DNA from: Saccharicrinis sp963667815
GTDB lineage: Bacteria > Bacteroidota > Bacteroidia > Bacteroidales > Marinilabiliaceae
Assembly (NCBI GenBank): GCA_963667815.1
Contig: OY764021.1
Length of the DNA stretch: 64,000 nucleotides
Strand: one strand, 5' to 3'
Shown: piece after piece, positions 43,824 to 53,493 of the stretch
Position numbering within the stretch: position 1 is the first letter of the stretch
Layout: each line of letters opens with the position of its first letter
The notes under the pieces: model-generated
Seen by the model: the letters and a program-made list of their open reading frames with translations, nothing else
What the model was told of the DNA's origin: nothing
The model's database searches: none
Position numbers and translations under genes: made by a program

Positions 43824-44780
43824 TTAGTGTTTTTGACCTGTATATGAGTCTCGTTTATTCATATAATGAGCAGTGCGAGCACCAGAATGAGCAAAACTTA
43901 ATACAGTCTTTAAAAAGAATATCAGTAATACAGCTGTTAAAAATAATATTGACATATATATAGCAGGAATACTCATTATTAATCCTACTGGTATAATCCA
44001 AACTTTTTGATTTTGCTTACTTCTGATAATTTTCAAACTAATTATTGTTGTATATATAATAAATGGAAGAATTAAAAATGCCAATAAGAATGCCAATAAT
44101 GCAGAAGATTCTATATGAAACCCTAAAAACTCATAACCCATATTATAGGGATTAGTTAATTGATGGTTTATTGGAGTAATAAACATAAGTAATGGTAAGG
44201 ATATTATATATATACCATCAAATATCCAATATAGTATTAAAGGAGAAACCTCATCTCCAAAGAATAGTATTCTGACAATAAATGAGTGTGTTTTTTTTAA
44301 AATAGAAAAAACACCGGGTTTTAAATTTGTAAAAGTGTCATTTTCTTCAACCCAGTTAACTCTTTTTAAAATTTGATTGCCTATAATCAATAATATCCAG
44401 GATACTATAAATAAGAAAACGCAGAAAATGCCCCAATCACCTTTAATAGATGAAATCAATTTAGATTTTTTGATAGTAATAGGATGAATGTATTCAACAG
44501 ATACATATGCATCCTTATCTTTATATTTTATTTGAGCAAAGGATTCAGTTAAACTAAGCTTTTTAACAATTAAAGTATCCCCTTTTGAAAAAGTTCCTAT
44601 TTTATTACTGCGTAAAGATGGCTTTTCTCTAATGTTCAAAGTGTTTACATGAACAATGGATAGTATATCTTTTTCAACCTTTTTACATCCAGATATACCT
44701 ATTAAACTCAAAAATGTTAAAACATATAAGTACAGGTTTTGTTTTAATAATTTTATGGTTTTAATTCTATGAATGATCAT
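43824..44780 (-). CDS. SH3b-domain membrane lipoprotein-like protein
   Basis: 318 aa. The N-terminus has a hydrophobic segment ending in SLIGISGC, a lipobox-like site. Residues about 40-95 form a bacterial SH3 domain (HVNTLNIREKPSLRSNKIGTFSKGD ... AYVSVEYI) that usually binds cell-wall peptides. From about 112 several transmembrane helices follow (FCVFLFIVSWILLIIG, then three or four more to residue 295). It lies between the ADP-ribosylglycohydrolase gene and its decayed copy. Function unknown; the lipid anchor plus multi-pass region is unusual. Confidence 0.7.
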   Translation of the reverse strand: MIIHRIKTIKLLKQNLYLYVLTFLSLIGISGCKKVEKDILSIVHVNTLNIREKPSLRSNKIGTFSKGDTLIVKKLSLTESFAQIKYKDKDAYVSVEYIHPITIKKSKLISSIKGDWGIFCVFLFIVSWILLIIGNQILKRVNWVEENDTFTNLKPGVFSILKKTHSFIVRILFFGDEVSPLILYWIFDGIYIISLPLLMFITPINHQLTNPYNMGYEFLGFHIESSALLAFLLAFLILPFIIYTTIISLKIIRSKQNQKVWIIPVGLIMSIPAIYMSILFLTAVLLIFFLKTVLSFAHSGARTAHYMNKRDSYTGQKH

Positions 44781-45003
44781 TTAGTTGTTTTGTTTGTTAT
44801 TATTTGAAAACAGTAAAACATACCACGTTATATTTACCATAATTAAAGGGAATCCAAAAGATGATTTGGTAGTTCTATGTTTTTAATGGCTAAAATTACA
44901 ATTTTACATTTTAAATATCTAAAATAGTTATTAAAAATATTTTATCGAGATATTAAGTTATTTATATCTTGGTGCTTAATGTTTGAATAGGTATAATCAC
45001 AAG

Positions 45004-46110
45004 TCAATTAAGATACTTATAACCCCAACGATAATCATCATCGCCATATCCACTACCTTTGTTTTGATGATGTAAATCCTCTGCAATTTCCATTACCAGG
45101 TTAGCAGAATATAACTTATTTACCCATCTGGAAGGAATATTATCCGGACCATTAATTAAGCCTAATATATTACCCACAATAGAACCGGTACTATCACTAT
45201 CGCCACTATGATTTATGGAGAATAATACTCCTTTTTCAAAGTCATTTTCATAAAGTAATGCTGCAAAAACAGACATAGCCAGAGCTTCTTCTGCCACCCA
45301 GCCTTCACCTAGTTGTTCAATCAATTCAGGAGTAGGTGTTAAACGTTGATCAATCACACTATTGTATAAATCCAGTGCAGCTTCTACTGCTCTTAATGTT
45401 TCTTCATGTTGCCTGTAGGTAATTAATATTTCGTTTGCTGTGTTAATTGCTTGTCTAAGTTTTTTACCTATAGCTAATTCTGAGATTATGGCAGCAAAGA
45501 AGCCTCCTGATAAATAACCACTAGGATGGCCATGTGTTATTGCTGATAGTTCACATCCTAATTTAAAGTTATGTTCTGTTTTTCCAGGCTCGATTAATCC
45601 AACCGGAGCCATGCGCATTATGGTACCACAACCTTTACTGTTGTTTATGGGTCTATCTATGGTTCCCATTGTTCCACTTCTTAATGCTGCTAAACAAGTA
45701 TTGCCGGGAGCACGACGTTTGTATAGTTCGTTTTGTTGTATTAACCAGTTTGATATTACTCGATCCTCATTTTTTGGATGTTGATAATGTGAATTTTCTT
45801 GTGTGTGTAACCATCTTAATAATGATTCGTGAGAAATATCGTAAACAGCTCCCCATATACCCTTACGACTGGCGCGATAATAGGCTCTTAATAATCCTTC
45901 AGCTGTAAATAATGTCATTTGAGTATCATCAGTAAACTCACCACATCCATTTGCATATTCTACATAGTTTGTAATTCCTTGTTGGCCATAATTATTTTTT
46001 ATCTTATTGATTGACATAAATTCAATTGGAGCACCTAAAGCATCGCCAATAGCTCCACCAAGAAGGCATCCAACATAGTTATTTAGAGGTAATTTTGAAT
46101 CTTTATTCAT
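45004..46110 (-). CDS. ADP-ribosylglycohydrolase family protein
   Basis: 368 aa. DraG/ARH-type hydrolase that removes ADP-ribose from proteins, nucleic acids or small molecules using two Mg ions. GGAIGDALGAPIEF (near 14-27), EFTDDTQMTLF (first Asp pair, near 58-66), a GTIMRMAPVGL segment and HSGDSDSTGSIVGNILG (second Asp cluster, near 303-318) are all present, so it looks active. It sits 75 bp downstream of WYL copy 2 on the same strand, suggesting joint expression. A decayed copy of its 3' end lies 1.2 kb away. Confidence 0.9.
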   Translation of the reverse strand: MNKDSKLPLNNYVGCLLGGAIGDALGAPIEFMSINKIKNNYGQQGITNYVEYANGCGEFTDDTQMTLFTAEGLLRAYYRASRKGIWGAVYDISHESLLRWLHTQENSHYQHPKNEDRVISNWLIQQNELYKRRAPGNTCLAALRSGTMGTIDRPINNSKGCGTIMRMAPVGLIEPGKTEHNFKLGCELSAITHGHPSGYLSGGFFAAIISELAIGKKLRQAINTANEILITYRQHEETLRAVEAALDLYNSVIDQRLTPTPELIEQLGEGWVAEEALAMSVFAALLYENDFEKGVLFSINHSGDSDSTGSIVGNILGLINGPDNIPSRWVNKLYSANLVMEIAEDLHHQNKGSGYGDDDYRWGYKYLN

Positions 46111-46185
46111 GTTTAAGTTTAATACGTGTATTAATAATACTAATATTATGTGACGATTCTTGTGTAAGACTCTATGTTTTATTTG

Positions 46186-47088
46186 TTATTTATGATACTG
46201 TTCATAAGTAGCTTTACTTACTTCCTTTATCTCATCAATTAATGATTGCGGTTGAATTACTTTCACATTATTAGCCATGGATAATATTTCCATAATAAAA
46301 TCATGAGTTATATATAATTTTAGTTTAATCCGATATTCTTTATCACTATCAATAATAGGATCTTGAGTATGATGTAAAGGCATAGATTGAATGTATTTTC
46401 CCTGAAAAGGAGTAAAGGACAATATAATTTCCTCAGGCTTGTCAGCATTAGGACTTATTATGCCAAAGCTGTATTTAAAGTGCTCATCAATATCAAAGTT
46501 GGTATCATCAATGAATTTAGTTTTTGTAATCTGAAGGTTGTTGATACGATCTAATCCGAAACTTTTGATACAATTGTCTTTGTGATCCAATGCCATGATG
46601 TACCATCTGTTTTTGTATTCCTTTAAAGCCAATGGATTTACTGTTCTATGGCTAATTTGATCGTAATAAAATTTGTGATAATTAAACTTTATGATAAATT
46701 GGTTTTGGATAGCATGCACCATGCCGTGTAGATTTTCAGTGCCCTTTGACTTTCTCGTTTCAAAATGAATACCTTTTGAAATTTTATCACTAAGATTTAG
46801 CGCATTAAAAGTGTCAAATGCTTCTAATAAACGGTTATGAACACCATCTCCTTCATCTTGGGCTATATAATATACCTTTAATGAAAAATCATATTTGATT
46901 TCAATATTGTATATTGATAAAATATCTTTCCTGTCGCGATCAAAGGTTCTTTCAGAAATACGAAAATTATAACCTTGATTTTTACTCTCCTGATCTAAAT
47001 AATCATCAATTTCTTTAAAGGATGAATCTTTTAAGCGTAGTTTGTTTATAATTAAACTGTATCTAAGTATGGCTTCTTTCTTCGACAT
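46186..47088 (-). CDS. WYL-domain transcriptional regulator (copy 2)
   Basis: 300 aa from the ATG whose complement is at 47086-47088, giving an N-terminus that aligns with copy 1 (MSKKEAILRYSLIINKLR). Winged helix with ISERTFDRDRKDILSIY, WYL region with FIIKFNYHKF, LKEYKNRWYIMALD and FGLDRI, then the WCX part. It is similar to the WYL gene at 42706 along its whole length. Upstream gene of an operon with the ADP-ribosylglycohydrolase. Relatives act as repressors or activators of defence and DNA-damage genes. Confidence 0.88.
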   Translation of the reverse strand: MSKKEAILRYSLIINKLRLKDSSFKEIDDYLDQESKNQGYNFRISERTFDRDRKDILSIYNIEIKYDFSLKVYYIAQDEGDGVHNRLLEAFDTFNALNLSDKISKGIHFETRKSKGTENLHGMVHAIQNQFIIKFNYHKFYYDQISHRTVNPLALKEYKNRWYIMALDHKDNCIKSFGLDRINNLQITKTKFIDDTNFDIDEHFKYSFGIISPNADKPEEIILSFTPFQGKYIQSMPLHHTQDPIIDSDKEYRIKLKLYITHDFIMEILSMANNVKVIQPQSLIDEIKEVSKATYEQYHK

Positions 47089-47371
47089 AATGATTGATGT
47101 TTTTGATAGTGTAAAGGTAATATATGAGTCTGTCAAAATGTGACAGGGTTATGATTTTTCTTTTTATGCAATTGAATTGATAGGTTGTTAGAACTTAGAT
47201 AACAGACAAAAGATATATTTAGAATATGCTTAATTTAAAATTGAAGTACGTTGATTTGATAATGTTTTATTCATATAACTAATATGAAAAGATTAAAAAA
47301 AATATACTCTGACATCATTTGGCTTACCGGAGGTATAGGTTTGTATCATTATTAAAACAATAAAAACAGTT

Positions 47372-47881
47372 ATGGATACAAATACGAACATTAAGTTACT
47401 GGGTGAAATATTATCACATTCTTTTTCCGGATTTAATTCAACATTAGACTGTGATCGACTGTCTGTTTTTAGTAAGAGTTTAAAGACAAATGGGCAGTAT
47501 ATTATGTTGCAAACACGTTTGTTGGAGGATGTGAAGTATGCTTTTAAAACCGTAGTGTTAAACCTTGAGGATTATCTGGGATACAATAAGGAGAAAATTG
47601 ATTATTCTTTATTATATAGTTTTCTTGATGAGGAGAAAAATAAGGCGCTAAAAACAGGTAGTTTTGAAAATGCTACTATTATATCATATGTTAAAAAGCG
47701 GATATTTGAAATTGAAAAAAGCGAAAAAGGTACAAATGAGATTGTAGAGCTTTTTCAATTGTTACCACCTTATAAATTAATGAAATATGATATAAAGGAA
47801 AATGGAGATAATTTGCTGTTAACTGTGGTAACTGCATTTGAACCATATTTACGAAGTTTGAGGGAGATGCTTGGAGATTAA
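47372..47881 (+). CDS. Hypothetical helical protein
   Basis: 169 aa, mainly alpha-helical, no recognised motif. It begins NTNIKLLGEILSHSFSGFN and ends in a helix with LRSLREMLGD. Convergent with the PcfJ-like gene, with a shared terminator between. The 283 bp before it hold only a 23-codon frame (47284-47355) that is probably not a gene. Confidence 0.55.
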   Translation: MDTNTNIKLLGEILSHSFSGFNSTLDCDRLSVFSKSLKTNGQYIMLQTRLLEDVKYAFKTVVLNLEDYLGYNKEKIDYSLLYSFLDEEKNKALKTGSFENATIISYVKKRIFEIEKSEKGTNEIVELFQLLPPYKLMKYDIKENGDNLLLTVVTAFEPYLRSLREMLGD

Positions 47882-47916
47882 TAAAATCATGATTTTAAGT
47901 TTTATAGTTTGTTTTA

Positions 47917-47948
47917 ATGCCGGAAAGAATAATAATTTCATCCGGTAT
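47917..47948. terminator. Shared terminator between convergent genes
   Basis: ATGCCGGA (47917-47924) pairs with TCCGGTAT (47941-47948), with one G-T pair and a 16-nt loop, followed by TTTATT. T-rich sequence flanks both sides, so it can serve the hypothetical gene and the PcfJ-like gene. Confidence 0.6.
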
Positions 47949-47966
47949 TTTATTGTTGACAATATT

Positions 47967-48824
47967 TTAGAAAGGAAAATCAGGTAGTCTATCATTTGTT
48001 TCGTCATTATTAGCATTATAGTTTACTAAAAAGAAATGTTGATTTTCTTCTTTTTTGATAAATTCAGCCAGGATTGCAATGGAATTGCTTGATGGCCTTT
48101 GATTGTTATACCGATAGGCTGATTGGATATGAAACCATTTCATATATGGATCCTGATCTATCAAAAATGTGACTCTTTCCGGGAATCTCATACTGACAAT
48201 AAAGCATCTTTTATTTGAAATGTCTTCCCAATAATCATAAATACAATGGTTCATCTCTTTACCCTCCTGAAATAATGCAATATTGTTTTTAATCAGGTTG
48301 CATTTTTGAGGTAGAATTAATTCTCCAAGGTAAGTAATAGAATTTCTCTCTTTAAAATAGTATCCCAGTAATTCATTGATATGATTATCGGATACGAATG
48401 GATTGATTTCCTTATTTGTTTCAATAGCTTTTTCTATAAAATCTTTGAAATTAGAATTATGGATATATCGAAAGACAAGGGATATCATATTTTCAATAGC
48501 ATGCTGAATATTTTTAGACACCAGATAAATTTTGTAGGCAATATCCAATTTTTCGAGATTGTCAATTACAGGATTCTTCAATACTATTTTGTAAAAAAGT
48601 TTAGCACAAGGGATGGGATGAATTCCTTTTTTATAAGTGATGTAATTTACCACCTCAACCGGATTGTTTACTTTATTATGAAGTATCAGATCAAAGAGAT
48701 TTTCAAAATCGAGAATTAGTTTTGGATGAGGAAATGCTTTGTATACCCAATCTATTTGAAGCTTGTTTAAAAGTTCAGGTGTGTATTCCATAGTAAATAT
48801 GTCTGAAGTAGTCCTGGTTGTCAT
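47967..48824 (-). CDS. PcfJ-like domain protein
   Basis: 285 aa. The C-terminal part, LFQEGKEMNHCIYDYWEDISNKRCFIVSMRFPERVTFLID (seen in pieces near residues 185-225), is the PcfJ-like signature, with its conserved G-x-x-MxHCIxxY block. PcfJ proteins occur on conjugative elements and phages; the molecular role is unclear. The N-terminal half is helical without a known domain. The start could also be the Met at residue 12. Confidence 0.72.
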   Translation of the reverse strand: MTTRTTSDIFTMEYTPELLNKLQIDWVYKAFPHPKLILDFENLFDLILHNKVNNPVEVVNYITYKKGIHPIPCAKLFYKIVLKNPVIDNLEKLDIAYKIYLVSKNIQHAIENMISLVFRYIHNSNFKDFIEKAIETNKEINPFVSDNHINELLGYYFKERNSITYLGELILPQKCNLIKNNIALFQEGKEMNHCIYDYWEDISNKRCFIVSMRFPERVTFLIDQDPYMKWFHIQSAYRYNNQRPSSNSIAILAEFIKKEENQHFFLVNYNANNDETNDRLPDFPF

Positions 48825-49056
48825 GCTTTGATGTTTAGTTTAAAGCAAAGAAAGAAAAGGACTATGTCAGGAGGTGGCAGAGGAAATGGAAAAAATATTT
48901 ATAAATTTTACTCAAGAATAATTACCCAGATATTTGGGTTTTATTGATTTAAACTCGCATAGTTATAAACTATAAGTCCATATATGTTAAAATTTATAGG
49001 TTGTGTTAATTCTTTATGTGTTTGATTGGTAATGTGTTGTTAAGGATGTTACGACC

Positions 49057-49959
49057 TCAGACAAAATGGTAGTTTTTCCTGTAAATTGCTGGTGATATTT
49101 TTGTTATCTGTTTAAATACCCTCGAAAAATGATATCTGTCTGCAAAGCCACAAAAAGAAGCAATTTCATCAATTGTCAGGTTAGTATGATGAAGAAGAAT
49201 ACAAGATTCATCGATTCTTTTTTTTTGTATATATTTTTGAGGTGCAACTCCTGTTTCATTTCTGAATAAACGAGTAAAAGCGTTAGTGGCTAAAGATACC
49301 CTCTTTGCTAACTTTTCATTGCATAAGTCTTCTTTGAAATTATTATCAATGAAATTAACCGAATCTAATATTCTGTAATCAGCAGTTATTACATGCCTTT
49401 TTTCTTGATCTATTTCAGAGAGCAGGTCGGTAATTAATGATTGAATATTCAGCATTACATGAAAATCAAAATGATGATTTTCATTCATTAAATGATGTTT
49501 GATTATATCTAATTTATTTCTAAGGTGTTCTGTAATATTAAAAACAAATATACTTGGTTTAATATTGTCATAAAAAGTTCCAAGTTTAAAATGGATAAAT
49601 AAATGATAAACATATTTGCCTTTTATGTCTTTTATAGAATTATGAGTTATTCTATCTCCATTAAATAAATATCCGTTTTTAGGTATAGTATGATCAAATA
49701 AATAGGTTGAAAAACTTGTGTTTGGTGGAATTAAAATTATCTTATTTTCATCAAGTTCATACGTCTTACCATCATGTTTAATAATAGCCCCATCGTATTT
49801 GTTATTGTATATCCTCCAATATGGATAAGATAATTCATTATACTCCCAGTTATTAATCCACCAGTACCTGCAACAAAGTAGTTCAATGTTTATGTTTGGA
49901 AAAAACTGTATAATATCTGAAGGATCCCCTTTATCGGGAATTTTTTTTAAGGGTATCAT
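49057..49959 (-). CDS. AraC-family regulator, probable controller of the fucose operon
   Basis: 300 aa. The C-terminal ~100 residues form the double helix-turn-helix (LAKRVSLATNAFTRLFRNETGVAPQKYI, then IDEIASFCGFADRYHFSRVFKQITKISPAIYRK). The N-terminal part is a cupin-like sensor domain. It diverges from fucI across a 172-bp region with a perfect palindrome, the usual place for a pathway activator. In Bacteroides fucR is a GntR-type regulator, so this would be a different control solution. Ligand is inferred, not shown. Confidence 0.82.
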   Translation of the reverse strand: MIPLKKIPDKGDPSDIIQFFPNINIELLCCRYWWINNWEYNELSYPYWRIYNNKYDGAIIKHDGKTYELDENKIILIPPNTSFSTYLFDHTIPKNGYLFNGDRITHNSIKDIKGKYVYHLFIHFKLGTFYDNIKPSIFVFNITEHLRNKLDIIKHHLMNENHHFDFHVMLNIQSLITDLLSEIDQEKRHVITADYRILDSVNFIDNNFKEDLCNEKLAKRVSLATNAFTRLFRNETGVAPQKYIQKKRIDESCILLHHTNLTIDEIASFCGFADRYHFSRVFKQITKISPAIYRKNYHFV

Positions 49960-50024
49960 AAAACTCGATGTTTAAAATAGATACAAAAATAAACTAAATA
50001 GACATTTTTTAACAAATTTATCTG

Positions 50025-50038
50025 ATACAAATTTGTAT
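50025..50038. promoter_or_regulatory. Perfect 14-bp palindrome between araC-type gene and fucI
   Basis: ATACAAATTTGTAT is a perfect palindrome about 94 bp before fucI. A -7-like TAGGTTTG lies at 50067-50074 without a properly spaced TTG, as expected for an activator-dependent promoter. It may bind the AraC protein or another dimeric regulator. Confidence 0.5.
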
Positions 50039-50131
50039 GAAGAGTAAAGTGTCTATTCTCAAAAGTTAGGTTTGCTTTATTCATGTAATAAAAATTAACT
50101 CATTAATAAACATTCAAGAATAAAAATAGTT

Positions 50132-51919
50132 ATGGCTAACAGATTAATCGGAGACCTTCCTAAAGTAGGTATCAGACCTGTGATTGATGGTAGAGAAAGA
50201 GGAGTAAGGGAATCGCTAGAGGTTCAGGTAATGGATTTGGCAAAAGCAGCAGCGCAATTTATAGAAACTCATTTAAGGTTTCCAAGTGGCGAAAAAGTTG
50301 AATGCGTAATTGCAGATACATGTATTGGGGGTGTTGCTGAAGCAGCTATGTGTGCAAATAAATTTAAAAAGGAAGGTGTTGGCGTTTCACTAACAGTTAC
50401 ACCTTGCTGGTGTTATGGTACAGAAGTAATGGATACTGATCCGTTATTACCTAAAGCTGTTTGGGGATTTAATGGAACAGAACGCCCTGGGGCTGTATAT
50501 TTAGCAGCAGCGCTTGCAGGATACACGCAAAAAGGCTTACCTACTTTTGGTATTTATGGCCGTGATGTACAGGATGCAGGTGATACAACTATACCTGCAG
50601 ACGTGGAGGAAAAAATTCTTCGTTTTGTAAAGTCAGCCCTAGCTGTTGCTCAGATGAATGGAAAGTCATATTTATCTATTGGTTATAGTTCAATGGGTAT
50701 TGCAGGATCTATGGTAGATAGTAATTTTTTTCAGGATTACCTGGGTATCAGAACCGAGTTTGTTGAGTCTGTAGAAATTCTACGTCGTATCGACGAAGGT
50801 ATTTATGACGAAGAAGAATTTAAAAAGGCATTAGCCTGGACTAAGGAGAATTGTAAGGAGGGTAATGATTTAAATGATCCGGACAAGCAAGCGGATGCAG
50901 CTCGTAAAGAAACCGAATGGGAGACTGTTGTTAAAATGACATTGATTTGTCGTGATATGATGATCGGTAATCCTAAGATTGTAGAGAAAGGCTTTAGAGA
51001 AGAAGGGTTAGGAAGAAATGCTATTCTTGGAGGGTTTCAGGGACAAAGGCAATGGACCGATTATCAGCCCAATGCTGATTTTACTGAAGCTATATTAAAT
51101 TCTTCATTTGATTGGAATGGAATACGCGAGGCTTTTGTGTTTGCAACTGAAAATGACAGCCTAAATGGTGTTTCTATGTTGTTTGGTCATTTATTGACAA
51201 ATACAGCACAAATATTCTCTGATGTAAGAACCTATTGGAGTCCGGATGCTGTTAAAAGAGTAACCGGAAAGGAACTTTCAGGAACTGCTAAAGGTGGTGT
51301 TATTCACTTGATTAATTCAGGATCAACTACTCTTGATGCAACAGCTCAGCAAAAAGATGCAGATGGTAATCCTGTAATGAAACCTTATTGGGAAATTACT
51401 GAGGATGAAGCTCAAAAGTGTTTAGATAATACAGTTTGGCCTCCGGCAAATAAGGGATATTTCAGAGGTGGAGGTTTTTCATCTTTATTTAAAACTCAGG
51501 GAGAAATGCCTGTTACCATGTGTCGTTTAAATATGGTTAAGGGGTTAGGACCTGTACTTCAAATAGCAGAAGGTTGGACAGTAGAACTTCCTGACGATAT
51601 TCATGAAGTATTAGATAAGAGAACAGATCCAACCTGGCCTACAACCTGGTTTGTACCAAGAACTAATGGGGAAGGTGCTTTTAAGGATGTATATTCTGTG
51701 ATGGCTAATTGGGGTGCTAATCATGGTGCGATCAGTTATGGACATATTGGTGCAGATTTGATAACATTGGCTTCAATGTTAAGAATACCTGTGAATATGC
51801 ATAACGTTAGTGAGGATGAAATTTTCCGGCCTAGCGCATGGGCTTCTTTTGGTGAAGATAAAGAAGGAAGTGACTATAGAGCATGCAGCACTTATGGACC
51901 ATTATATGGCAATAAATAA
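50132..51919 (+). CDS. fucI: L-fucose isomerase
   Basis: 595 aa, same length class as E. coli FucI (591). Converts L-fucose to L-fuculose with a Mn ion. It starts LPKVGIRPVIDGRERGVRESLE, the family signature, and has CWCYGTEVMD, WGFNGTERPGAVYLAAALAGY, the FATENDSLNGVSMLFGHLLTNTAQIFSDVRTYW metal and active-site block, and ANWGANHGAISYGHIGADLITLASMLRIP with the C-terminal His ligand region. First gene of an eight-gene fucose operon. D-arabinose could be a second substrate. Confidence 0.95.
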   Translation: MANRLIGDLPKVGIRPVIDGRERGVRESLEVQVMDLAKAAAQFIETHLRFPSGEKVECVIADTCIGGVAEAAMCANKFKKEGVGVSLTVTPCWCYGTEVMDTDPLLPKAVWGFNGTERPGAVYLAAALAGYTQKGLPTFGIYGRDVQDAGDTTIPADVEEKILRFVKSALAVAQMNGKSYLSIGYSSMGIAGSMVDSNFFQDYLGIRTEFVESVEILRRIDEGIYDEEEFKKALAWTKENCKEGNDLNDPDKQADAARKETEWETVVKMTLICRDMMIGNPKIVEKGFREEGLGRNAILGGFQGQRQWTDYQPNADFTEAILNSSFDWNGIREAFVFATENDSLNGVSMLFGHLLTNTAQIFSDVRTYWSPDAVKRVTGKELSGTAKGGVIHLINSGSTTLDATAQQKDADGNPVMKPYWEITEDEAQKCLDNTVWPPANKGYFRGGGFSSLFKTQGEMPVTMCRLNMVKGLGPVLQIAEGWTVELPDDIHEVLDKRTDPTWPTTWFVPRTNGEGAFKDVYSVMANWGANHGAISYGHIGADLITLASMLRIPVNMHNVSEDEIFRPSAWASFGEDKEGSDYRACSTYGPLYGNK

Positions 51920-51974
51920 GAATTGAGGTTTTACAAAAAGTACTTTCATATTTATTTAATTTGATTAAGTAATT

Positions 51975-53483
51975 ATGGGAGTACTTTCATATTCTAAAGA
52001 AATGGTAAAAAAAGATCTTGCTATTGTTTTTGATTGTGGAGCTACTAATGTTAGAGTAGTTGCTATTGATGTTTCCGGGAAAATTATTGCATCTCATTCT
52101 GTAAGTAACGAAACCGATGAAGATCCTTATTTTAAAAGTGGAAGAATTTGGGATTTAGAAAAGTTATGGAAAAAACTAAGTACTGCATCCAAGAATGTTA
52201 CTTCATTAATTGATTTAAATAGAATAGCGGGTATTACGTTTACTACCTTTGGTGTGGATGGAACTTTTGTAGATAAAGAAGGTGAAATACTTTATCCCGT
52301 AATCTCATGGCAATGTCAACGTACGGCTCCAATTATGGACAATATTGAAAAATATATTCCATTAAATGAGGTTTATAGTTTAAGTGGAGTGTATCCATAT
52401 GCTTTTAATACCATCAATAAAATGATTTGGTTTAAGGAAAATCGAGCTGATGTAATTGATAAAGCTTATCAATTTTTGTTTATACCATCATTATTGATTC
52501 AGAAATTAACCGGAGCATTCATTAATGATGCTACTATGATGGGTACGTCAATGATGACAGATCTTAAGAACCGGATTTTTTCTGAAGACATATTAAATTC
52601 TTTAGGTATCGACAAAAGCTTATTTGGAGAAATTGGTGAACCAGGAGAAAGGGGTGGAGTCGTATCAGATATTGGATCCAAAGAAACCGGATTACCAATT
52701 GATATTCCTGTTTTTTTAGCTGGACATGATACTCAATTTGCTATTTTTGGTTCAGGAGCAGATTTAAATCAACCTGTATTAAGTTCTGGTACCTGGGAAA
52801 TATTAATGGGTAGAAGTGATGATTTTACTGCCTCATCAAAAGAGCTCAATGCTAATTTAACTACTGAAGCAGATTCAATAAAGGGTATTTATAATATTGG
52901 ACAAAATTGGCTAGGTTCAGGTGTGTTAGAATGGTTTTCCCGTAACTTTTATCCTGAATTAAACGGGGATGAATTGTATCAAACTATGATTAATGAAGCG
53001 GAATCTGTCAATCTTGGCTCTAATGGATTAATGGTTGATCCTGCGTTTTATGATGATGGTTCAAGTGAAAATAGTGGTACCATTACAGGATTAACAATAC
53101 AATCAAAGCGGAGTGAAATATACAGAGCTTTTCTCGAAAGTTTATCATATAGATTAAAAGAAGGATTAGAAGCTTTAGAGTCTGCAGGAAATTTTAAAGC
53201 AGAAAAGATTATTTGTGTGGGTGGGGGATCAAAGAATAATTTATGGAATCAAATTAGAGCAGATGTTTGTCAGATACCTATTCAGTTAATTGATCAAAAA
53301 GAAACAACTGTTTTGGGGGCTTCAATGTTTGTTTTTGCAGGAGCAGGATTGTATAATTCTGCAGGAGAAGCAAGAGACCAAATCGTTTATAATCCTAAAT
53401 TGATTAAGCCTACCCTACAAAGTAAATATTACCAGGAATATTATAAAAAATACCGAAGCCTTAAAAAGAGTTCAAACTACTAA
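51975..53483 (+). CDS. fucK: L-fuculokinase (FGGY carbohydrate kinase)
   Basis: 502 aa. Phosphorylates L-fuculose to L-fuculose-1-phosphate. LAIVFDCGATNVRVVAIDVSGKI is the N-terminal phosphate-binding loop, and AGHDTQFAIFGSGAD with LSSGTWEILMG the second. ICVGGGSKNNLWNQIRADVCQIPI is the C-terminal FGGY signature region. Between fucI and fucU, so fuculose is the likely substrate. Start at ATG 51975; residues 1-12 precede the core. Confidence 0.92.
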   Translation: MGVLSYSKEMVKKDLAIVFDCGATNVRVVAIDVSGKIIASHSVSNETDEDPYFKSGRIWDLEKLWKKLSTASKNVTSLIDLNRIAGITFTTFGVDGTFVDKEGEILYPVISWQCQRTAPIMDNIEKYIPLNEVYSLSGVYPYAFNTINKMIWFKENRADVIDKAYQFLFIPSLLIQKLTGAFINDATMMGTSMMTDLKNRIFSEDILNSLGIDKSLFGEIGEPGERGGVVSDIGSKETGLPIDIPVFLAGHDTQFAIFGSGADLNQPVLSSGTWEILMGRSDDFTASSKELNANLTTEADSIKGIYNIGQNWLGSGVLEWFSRNFYPELNGDELYQTMINEAESVNLGSNGLMVDPAFYDDGSSENSGTITGLTIQSKRSEIYRAFLESLSYRLKEGLEALESAGNFKAEKIICVGGGSKNNLWNQIRADVCQIPIQLIDQKETTVLGASMFVFAGAGLYNSAGEARDQIVYNPKLIKPTLQSKYYQEYYKKYRSLKKSSNY

Positions 53484-53493
53484 ATTAAAAATC

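Noticed and set aside
47284..47355. 23-codon frame before the 169-aa hypothetical gene
   Set aside because: Very short, no conserved motif and no clear start signal; could be a leader peptide but cannot be supported.
48865..48960. Short Gly-rich plus-strand frame between the PcfJ-like and AraC genes
   Set aside because: Under 35 codons with low-complexity start and no supporting context.
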